From positions 71,531-135,530 of the forward strand of contig JXTB01000239.1 of NCBI GenBank assembly GCA_002914805.1: a stretch of DNA of 64,000 nt. Reading direction: 5' to 3'. This document shows positions 56,888 to 64,000 of this stretch, piece by piece; positions within the stretch are counted from its first letter, which is position 1, and each line of letters begins with the position of its first letter. This DNA is from Parasponia andersonii. Lineage: Eukaryota > Streptophyta > Magnoliopsida > Rosales > Cannabaceae. The position numbers and the translations under genes were made by a program. The notes below the pieces were generated by a model. The model saw only the letters and a list, made by a program, of their open reading frames with translations, made no database searches and had not been told where the DNA came from.

Positions 56888-58141
56888 ATGGGGCTTTATT
56901 GCTACTCTTTGGTTATGATGTCCGCTTCTCTGACTAATGCATTTACAGTGAGCAAATGGTTCTTTCCGCTGTCTCCGTGGATCAAAGTCAACACGGATGT
57001 GGCAGTTTGGCTCTATGTTTGTGCTGGTGTGACAAGAAACAATATGGGGGAAGTTCTGTTAGCGTTTACTAATCTAGTCACTAGTGCTGATCCGTTAGTG
57101 GCCGAAGCTTCAACCATGTGTGCTGGTCTTAGTATGGCCAGTAGCAGGAATTTGGAGTTCATAGTTCTGGAGTCGATTGTCTTGAGTTGGTGTCAGTTAT
57201 GAAGAACAAGTTAGGGCCTCTTTTGCCTCTTGCTTCGATCGTTACTGAGATGCAAGCTTTGTTGTCTTCTGCGAGTTTCTGGAGTTTTCCTTTATTCCCG
57301 AAGCTGTAATTTTTTGGCTCACAATATAGATAGAGAAAAGGACATGGATAGGACTATTTGGGGCCTTAAGTCTTTTTTAAGACCAAGTTGATATAGTGTC
57401 TTTCTTATGATCAAAACTTAGCACTAGGTGGAGAGGGAAAGAAACAAGTTTTCAAATCTGCCCTTGATCAAAAGTAAATAGCAAATGGAGCATTAAATGA
57501 TTCCTCTCTCTCTCCCTTGGTGGTTCATGTTTTCTTTCTCTAGATTTCTCTTTCTCCTTTTGTTAACAATTTTGTTTCTTAATATCTATGTGACTATTTG
57601 TAAAAAACTTCAGCTGGAAAAATGGGAAGATTATATTGGGGAGTTGTTTGGATTTTGAAGGTAAATAATGAAGTTTTATTTAAGATTGGTTTTTTATGAT
57701 TGATATTGAGTGAGTAATGTTTAAAAGAGGATTATAATACTGATCTGGGCATTATTGTGCTAAAAATTTCATGTTTTGATATATTCACCATCTTCTTAAT
57801 ATATCATAGATCTCGTTGTGACGTCGTAGGTCAAACTAATATTGATGTATGATCAAGAATAATTTGATCTCAATTCAAGATCTCTTTGACCTTTGGTTAT
57901 TGATTTGAAGAGGTAGGTCAAACTGATATTAACGTATGATTAAGACTAACTTAACTGTCGGTCAACATTATCTTAATCTTTGAGCAGTATCATATTAAAT
58001 CAACTAGTGAGGACTCAGTCGAGCAAAAGTGTTCGCATTGTGGCAATTTAAGGCATAAGAGGTAGACATGTTCTAATTTGATTCTACTCTGTAGTATGAT
58101 TAATGAATTTGCAGACCACTCTACAAAAATGTGACAAGAGG

Positions 58142-59520
58142 ATCTTGACTTGGGGTCAAGAAACTCTTCTTTAGAGGTAAGAAGTTATTAACTTGGGGTC
58201 AAGATGTTCTTGACCTGAGGTCAAGCATATATTGACTTAAGGGAAAAAATGCTTGAATTGGAGTCAATAACATTTTCAGTAGGGGTTATAGAGTGTTATA
58301 TGAAACTTAATCACAGTATTGTATATGATGTGTTCTTAAATTTATAAATTGAAACTTATTGAATCTATGTCAAGATTTTCTTATCAAAGTTCAAAAAGTT
58401 TGTTATATTTTATTTTCCAATTCATGAATTAAGTCAAGAATGTACTGACCCTTGTATCAAGAATGTCTTGAATGGGGTCACAATCTTTTTAGTCTAAAAA
58501 TTGAATATAATTTTTTGTACTTTTCAATTCAAGAAGTTTTTGATCTTGGGTCAAGTAATACTTGTCTTGAAGTCTAGATATTTTTGATCTAGAGTCAAGA
58601 TAGACCTAACACAGAGTCAACTTGATCTAGAGTCAAGATAACCCTGACATAGAGTTAAGTTTTTCTTGACCTGAAGTAATAATAGGGTCTTTATCAAATG
58701 CATTGAATTTCTTCAAAACATTTATTGAATAGATGAGATTTGGCAAAATGATAGTCATTGCATATACTAATAAATATAAATAAAAACTAAATATTGTTCA
58801 CCCCAAAGAAACCACAAGCGGAAAAAAAAAAAGAAAAAAAAGTAATTATCTGAATCATGATCAAAATAAAACATTGTCTTTGCTTCCCTAAATTAGGTCA
58901 CTCTTATCAATCAGTTTTGGCATAGTCCTTATATTTCTGTAATCCATGATAATACAACTCACATGCAAACTTATGACGCAACTGGCTTGTCGAACATTAA
59001 GAACTCAGCATACTTAATGAAAAACATATCACATTCCCCACTGAATAGTAGAAAAACATCAAGTTAAATAAAATAATAGTATCAAGTGAGGGTTAAGTGA
59101 GACTTAACCCAAGGTCAAGAAGTTCCTGATCCAATATCAAGGGGCACTTGGCCTAAGATATCAAGAACTTTTTGACCTCGACCAGAAAAATTCAAATAAA
59201 TAGGAGGTTAAGAACCTTTTGACCTAATAGTCAAGGGCTTCTTGATCTGAATGTCATGAAGTTCTTGATGTGAGGCCAAGAAGTATTTGATAAGAGTCAA
59301 GAAGATCTTGCCTAGGGTCAAGAAACACTTGGCTCAAGTCAGAGCTAAGAAGATCTTTAACTCCAGTAAACAAGCTCTAGACTAGAGCTAAGAAACACTT
59401 GGCTCAGGTCCATAACTTCTGAACCTAGATCAATAGAAACTTTACTCGAGTCAAGAACGTCTTGACCTCAGGTCAGGATATTCTTGACCCCGTCAAAACA
59501 TTCAACTTCTGAAATATTTA
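58142..59520. repeat. Degenerate 21-bp minisatellite (TCTTGACCTGAGGTCAAGA-type unit)
   Basis: Six head-to-tail 21-bp units fill 58142-58267 exactly, for example ATCTTGACTTGGGGTCAAGAA and TGTTCTTGACCTGAGGTCAAG. More degenerate units are found near 58430-58680 and 59080-59520. The core is palindromic (TCAAGA/TCTTGA). A 21-bp unit equals seven codons; on the minus strand near 59460-59400 it reads heptads such as DLGSEVM and DLSQVFL, but with stops in places. Confidence 0.78.
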
Positions 59521-59797
59521 ATCCATCTGATGAAGTCAAGATAGTTTTTTTCCTAAAATGCAATGTCAAAAAATAAGGATTTTCACATAAATATTAAAAA
59601 CTAACCTTTGCTTTCTTGTATGCAGCTTCTACTATACTTTTGCCTTTGAAATTGGTCGGGTTTTGCTTAGGAATAATGGGTTTCGGGATTGGAGTCTTTA
59701 CTAGAAACTCACGTCTTCATATTCTTTTCAGCCGATGACGTGCCTATAGTTTTTGAAGATGGCTTCTTTGCTTCGGTTCAACAGGTTTTCACTAGTA

Positions 59798-60157
59798 TCA
59801 AATTTTTTGGATTTGTTGAATAGGAGAAAAACTTCTTAACGAAAGTGGGTATAAGATTTCTGAGTTTAAATTGAAAGAAGATAGTTTTGGGTGGTTTTTG
59901 AATTCAATTTTATGAGATTTTTCTTTCGATTTCAGAGAGAAAATAGATAAAGAAATGAGAGAAAATAGTGAAATAGAGAAATAAAGGAGAGAAAATGGAA
60001 GCTCGAGGGTTTTACGTAAAAGTATATATAGCATGTCAAATAAGGGTGGGATTATATCAGAAAGGATTAGAGGAGAGACATTACCGTATTTTACTCCATG
60101 TGAGTCTTTTTTCGTCCTAAAAACCTTACAGAAAAATATGGGTCTTGAAAAAGGCAT
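59798..60157 (-). CDS. Unrecognised 119-codon frame inside the MULE
   Basis: Open on the minus strand, rich in Ser, Leu and Phe, with a hydrophobic middle. No domain is recognised. It lies near one inverted end, where a MULE gene could start, but it may be chance. The minus strand upstream has TATATATACTTTT near 60020. Confidence 0.15.
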   Translation of the reverse strand: MPFSRPIFFCKVFRTKKDSHGVKYGNVSPLILSDIIPPLFDMLYILLRKTLELPFSLLYFSISLFSLISLSIFSLKSKEKSHKIEFKNHPKLSSFNLNSEILYPLSLRSFSPIQQIQKI

Positions 60158-60260
60158 TTTGGCCCAATTTAGTCCTATCTATGTCCTTTTCTCTACAATT
60201 TAGCCTTTCGGGTCTCTAGATTTTGTCTTTGGTACTGATGATGTAGCTACTATCCCTCCC

Positions 60261-60905
60261 TTGTTTGTTCTGATTATTTGTACGGGGATTGATGTCCTTC
60301 TTGTTCGTTTTTGGTGGCTTTGGTCCTTTGCTTCTCGCCATTTTGGCGTCCTAACGAAGTTCTCTTTATCATTCCGAAAAAGGAAAAGAAAAAAACGTCA
60401 CTGCCACTGCTGAAGGGAGTTTTAGATTGTGGTCTTGCTAATTTCTTATGGTTGAGATCCTATGTCAAAAAATGGTGTCCCCAATTGTGTGTACCCAATA
60501 AAAAAATGCCATGTCATTTATAGTGTTATTTCATTTGATCCAAAATAAATAACGGGATGATAAATGTCGTGCGGTGGACTTGGTTTCTTTTCTAATTTAT
60601 GGAACGTCAAAATGATTAGATTTCAATTTTGGACATCTTTATGAAATGAATTTGCCGTTTTTGAATGTTTTAAAACGTAAAAATTGTCTAATTAATTGCT
60701 TGGAGCCGTGGACTACGCACGTACAAATTCAAATCTATAAGCCATAGATCCGTCAGATCTTGCGCGACCTAATAGCAATAATAGCAAATTTGAAGGCCAG
60801 AAAGGAGAAGAAATCCCATCAATTAAGCTAAATCGATGTATATATTTTTATTGTATCAACAGCGACTTCAGTCTTTTATTTCCAGCCAAAAATGCTTATA
60901 TAAAA

Positions 60906-60942
<37 letters not shown>

Positions 60943-61199
60943 TCGAGAAAAAAAAAAGAAAAAAAAGAAGAGCTAGAGAAATTCGAGTGATATGTTGCAC
61001 ATATCTATTTCGATGGAACGACACGAAATATTCTAGTATTAGCATCTTTGTTACATTTTATCCAAAAAGGAAAGAAATATTGAAGTTACAACCAGAAATT
61101 AGAAAGAGAAATTTCTTCTATCAACCGACTTTTGCCAGCATTAACTTCAAAATTCCATCAGATACCATATAGTGAATGAAATTTCGGATTTTTTTTTCC
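60261..61199. other. Intergenic region upstream of the polygalacturonase
   Basis: No gene seen. An (AT)n microsatellite occupies about 60907-60941. Confidence 0.5.
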
Positions 61200-61230
61200 A
61201 TATAAAGGGAGTAGAGAATAAGTATAAAAC
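61200..61230 (+). promoter_or_regulatory. Candidate TATA boxes of the polygalacturonase gene
   Basis: ATATAAAGG at 61200-61208 and TATAAAAC at 61222-61229 lie about 100-125 bases before the ATG at 61327, a usual plant distance. Which one is used cannot be told from sequence. Confidence 0.5.
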
Positions 61231-61326
61231 GCCTGCTTCTTCCGCCGTAAGTAGAGCATAACGTTTCAAATTACATTTCATTTGACTTATTTCGATCATC
61301 CATTGTGCTTGCAGTTAGCAAAGACA

Positions 61327-63717
61327 ATGGTAAAAAGTGACTATTTCCTCATCAACTCTTAAATAGCCACTCAATTTTTCTCTAAGTTCCCTTATTTTAT
61401 ATGTACAAATAATTTACTATTTTCTCTTTCAACTTTTGTATTTACAGGATCTATTTCATGTCATTTATATAGTGACCCTAGTTTGGACAATACCAAACTA
61501 CACTGTCGCGTATCAAAATGTTGTAAATGTTCTAAATTATGGAGCTGCTGGCGATGGCAAAACAGACGACACTGTGGTAAACTTTTAACAAGCTTTCTTT
61601 TCTTTTATTCCCTTTTTTTTTAAAAAAAAAAAATGTTTGACAATATTGTTTTTGTCAATATTTTTATTAGTTCTTGATTAGAGGCAAATTCTGTGTGTGT
61701 TACAAAATGTAGGCATTTATAAAAGCATGGAATGACGCATGTAATGCAGTAGCAGACAATTCTACCATTATAATTCCTAGCGGAAGGACGTTTCTAATTC
61801 AGCCAATCAGCTTTAATGGCCCGTGCAAATCCCCTGAGGTCTATTTGCAGGTACATAAATATTACAACAAGATAAACTGTTGAGGTAAATTTCACAGTTT
61901 TCTATTGGCATGGGTCGTAAACCTCACTTCAACAGTTAGGACAATGATTGGATATAATTTTTTTTTTCTTACTTTGACGATAAGAAACGTAACTTAGTGA
62001 TTAGCAAAACGAGTGAAAATTTTCTTTTCTTTAGTATAGATGTATATATGTATTTGTTTCATATAAAGTTAATATTGCAGCTTGCAGGAGTGATCTTGGC
62101 ACCTAATGGTCCTAAAGAATGGACAGGAAGTGATCTGTTATCGTTTGAGCAAGTTCGTGGCCTCACCATAAATGGGTCTGGCACAATTAATGGACGTGGT
62201 CAGGCCTGGTGGGATGCGTCATGTCGATATCATCCACAATTACAGGTATATATATACTTTTTTTTTCCCCTGACAAAACGGGTTAAATGTCACTTGTGTA
62301 TATGTTAATAATCATCAGTCTTTGCTATTAAGAAAGCAAATATTTGCATGGTCATATTTTTTTCATTTTTCATTTTCTTTTTTTTTGTGCCCCTAACCCC
62401 AATTTTGTTTAATTTTACAGGATTGTCTTAGCAAGATGCCTACGGTACTGTACAAAACAAGTTAAAACTGTCACACTACACACACTGTTATATATAAAAA
62501 TTAACCATTATTATAATGTTATGATATTTGGCAGACACTTGTATTCCTACATTGTTCAAATGTTCGTATGGACCACATATTCGTGACCAATACTCCGCAG
62601 ACACATGTACTTGTGTGGAATAGTGATGATGTTCATTTTGAATCCTTGGGAATAAATTCTCCTGGAGACAGCCCTAACACTGATGGCATTCACATTCAAG
62701 CCTCCACTCATGTATCAATCCTCAATTCTGTTATCAAATCTGGTACATTATTGCTCTCTAATTAACGAGACTCTTCCCTTTAATGTTGGCCCAAATTAAG
62801 CCTAATACAACAAATTAAATGACACGTTACAAGTATAAGACATTATATCCACGTATTAAATTCTCATTAATTTATGAGAATTAGTTTAATTTTGATGATT
62901 GCCAATAAGAAGTACAGTTGTGATTAACTTTTCACAGCTTTCAATATATAATAAATAATTAGCAAGTCGATTTTTATTTATTTAGTCTTTTTTGAAGAAC
63001 ATTTTTGTATCAATATTCAATATGTATAAACCAGGTGATGACTGCATCTCCATTGGCGATTTCATTTCAAACATTACGATCGTGGACATCTTCTGCGGCC
63101 CTGGTCACGGCATAAGGTCATATTTTGTTTTGTTTTTACAAATAGTGACATTAATGTTACTATAAAAAAAATATGAAAATCAATTTCTTTCTTAAGATTA
63201 TTCCTAGTACAAAAAAAATAGTGTATATATAAAAATGGATTTGCATATTTTCTTAGTTAATTATTAACGTTGTTGTTGATATTCTCATATTATAATATGT
63301 TGTGATATTATAGCATTGGAAGTTTGGGCAAAGACGGGAGCGAGGCCACAGTAGAGAACATAACTGTGCATCGTGCTCAGTTCTTTGGCACTTCCAATGG
63401 TGTCCGTATCAAGACGTACCAGGTATAATAATTTGATCCATACAAAATATCAAACCAACTATTTTTTTTTTTTGATATAAACCAACTAAATTAATTAAAC
63501 TGGCTTATTTGTTCATTTTCTATATGTATTATAATCCATTTTCAAATATCATACATATAATAGATATATTTATAGAACTATTGTGAATTTGTTGTGACAG
63601 GCCGGAAGAGGAAATGTTCGAGATGTTTCCTTTGTCAATCTAACCTTCCATGAAGTGCAAAATCCAATCATCATTGACCAACACTACTGTTTCTCACCAA
63701 ATGGCTGCCAGGACTTG
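61327..63717 (+). CDS. Polygalacturonase (glycoside hydrolase family 28), 3' end outside the window
   Basis: Nine exons join in frame to 325 residues, then run off the window: 61327-61329, 61448-61576, 61713-61850, 62081-62245, 62421-62444, 62535-62742, 63035-63116, 63314-63422 and 63601-63717, all GT-AG. The enzyme hydrolyses alpha-1,4 galacturonan of pectin in the cell wall. The N-terminus (MDLFHVIYIVTLVWTIPNYT) is a signal peptide, and NYGAAGDGKTDDT follows as in all plant members. Catalytic motifs are intact: NTDG (201-204), GDD (223-225), GHG (246-248) and RIK (281-283). The coding part of exon 1 is only the ATG, which touches the GT donor. Exon 5 is a 24-base microexon. About 70-80 C-terminal residues are missing compared with the usual length. 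Exo- or endo-activity cannot be told. Confidence 0.88.
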
Positions 63718-64000
63718 GTAATATAATATAATTACTTAATTTTCATATTCATATGTAAAAGTATTCATTTTTAAATTAATTGAAATTACATTGAGAACTC
63801 TGATTTCTGTCGAATGTATAGTGACATCCCTACACTGAGTTAACAATTCTTCATATTAGTGTCTTTTCTCAAACATTGGGATGTTTTTATATGTAAATAT
63901 TTTGGTCTAGCTGGTGTCAGTTTGAATTCATGCACGTAGCTGCTACACATAGGGTGCATGTCAATATTGTAATTTTCCTTTAGACTATAATGAAATGATC
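63718..64000 (+). other. Start of the ninth intron of the polygalacturonase gene
   Basis: Begins with the donor GTAATATAA. No further exon with GH28 similarity is seen before the window ends. Confidence 0.6.

Larger units (their letters stand above)
57330..60194. mobile_element. Mutator-like (MULE) non-autonomous element with long inverted ends
   Basis: The left end begins ATAGAGAAAAGGACATGG and the right end, reversed, begins AGAGAAAAGGACATAGATAG. The similarity goes on through GATAGGACTA and GGGCC to AAGACC, at least 55 bp. Flanks ACAATATAG (57321-57329) and ACAATTTAG (60195-60203) match at 8 of 9 bases, the MULE target size, and the coding relic on either side becomes continuous when the element is removed. 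The interior holds a 21-bp minisatellite. No transposase is recognised. Confidence 0.72.
56888..60260 (+). pseudogene. RNase H-like (RVT_3 type) domain fragment, split by a MULE insertion
   Basis: The part before the insertion (56888-57320) encodes WIKVNTDVAVW, ITR-like GVTRNNMGEVLLAFTN, DPLVAEASTMCAGLSMASSR and LEFIVLES. A one-base frameshift near 57172 follows, then KNKLGPLLPLASIVTEMQ in the next frame. The D, E and D positions of the RNase H-like site are visible. This domain is found in plant LINE-derived proteins. The reading reaches CNFLAH at 57320 and continues after the inserted element at 60195 with a LAFRVSRFCLW-like tail. No upstream reverse transcriptase is present. Confidence 0.65.

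Noticed and set aside
58142..59520. CRISPR-like array or heat-shock-element cluster
   Set aside because: The 21-bp units have no unique spacers and this is a plant genome. The GAA and TTC parts do not have the regular 2-base spacing of heat-shock elements.

Overview
This is nuclear DNA of a flowering plant, almost certainly a eudicot. Host genes are split by short AT-rich introns, intergenic DNA is AT-rich, and many plant transposable elements are present: long-LTR chromoviruses, hAT, MULE, PIF/Harbinger, CACTA and a tRNA-type SINE. The species cannot be fixed from sequence alone. No prokaryotic operon, phage, plasmid, CRISPR array or rRNA/tRNA gene was seen.

Four host genes look intact, all on the + strand. 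(1) A small longin-like adaptor of the TPLATE/TSET endocytic complex, LOLITA type, has coding exons between 8054 and 10888. (2) An embryo-specific protein 3 (ATS3) PLAT-like secreted protein lies at 38422-39151. (3) A UAP56-type DECD-box RNA helicase of mRNA export and splicing spans 48313-56273 in 11 coding exons. (4) A GH28 polygalacturonase starts at 61327 and runs off the right edge. A full-length but dead copy of the RNA polymerase III subunit RPC6 (C34) is split between 16645-16823 and 35009-35557.

Layout: 1-1278 is the 3' end and LTR of a Gypsy-type element. 1279-6700 holds a CACTA-like element, a SINE with target-site duplication (TSD) and dispersed repeats. 6700-10888 is LOLITA. 11591-13267 is a decayed PIF/Harbinger element and 13595-14410 a foldback element. 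14730-16643 is a second copy of the LOLITA 5' UTR exon and first intron, itself split by a hAT-like insertion and ending directly on the RPC6 pseudogene. 16824-35008 is a nested stack: an approximately 1.47 kb solo LTR (TSD ATGTT) inside the pseudogene, carrying a 10.2 kb Tekay/Del-like chromovirus and a 6.5 kb second chromovirus, both dead and both on the minus strand. 36136-37879 is a truncated Copia-like LTR and gag. 40512-46250 is a long Gypsy LTR plus a scrambled gag/protease mosaic. 49116-52733 is a hAT element with a perfect 8-bp TSD inside a 4.7 kb GC-AG intron of the helicase. 57330-60194 is a MULE-like element with long inverted ends and an approximate 9-bp TSD, carrying a 21-bp minisatellite and inserted in an RNase H-like pseudogene.

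The host genes do not form a pathway. The distinctive signals are the layered insertions that can be ordered in time, the chimeric LOLITA-5'UTR/RPC6 locus, the internal PPT-LTR-PBS cassette in the second chromovirus, and the minisatellite-bearing MULE. No wholly new biochemical system was recognised.
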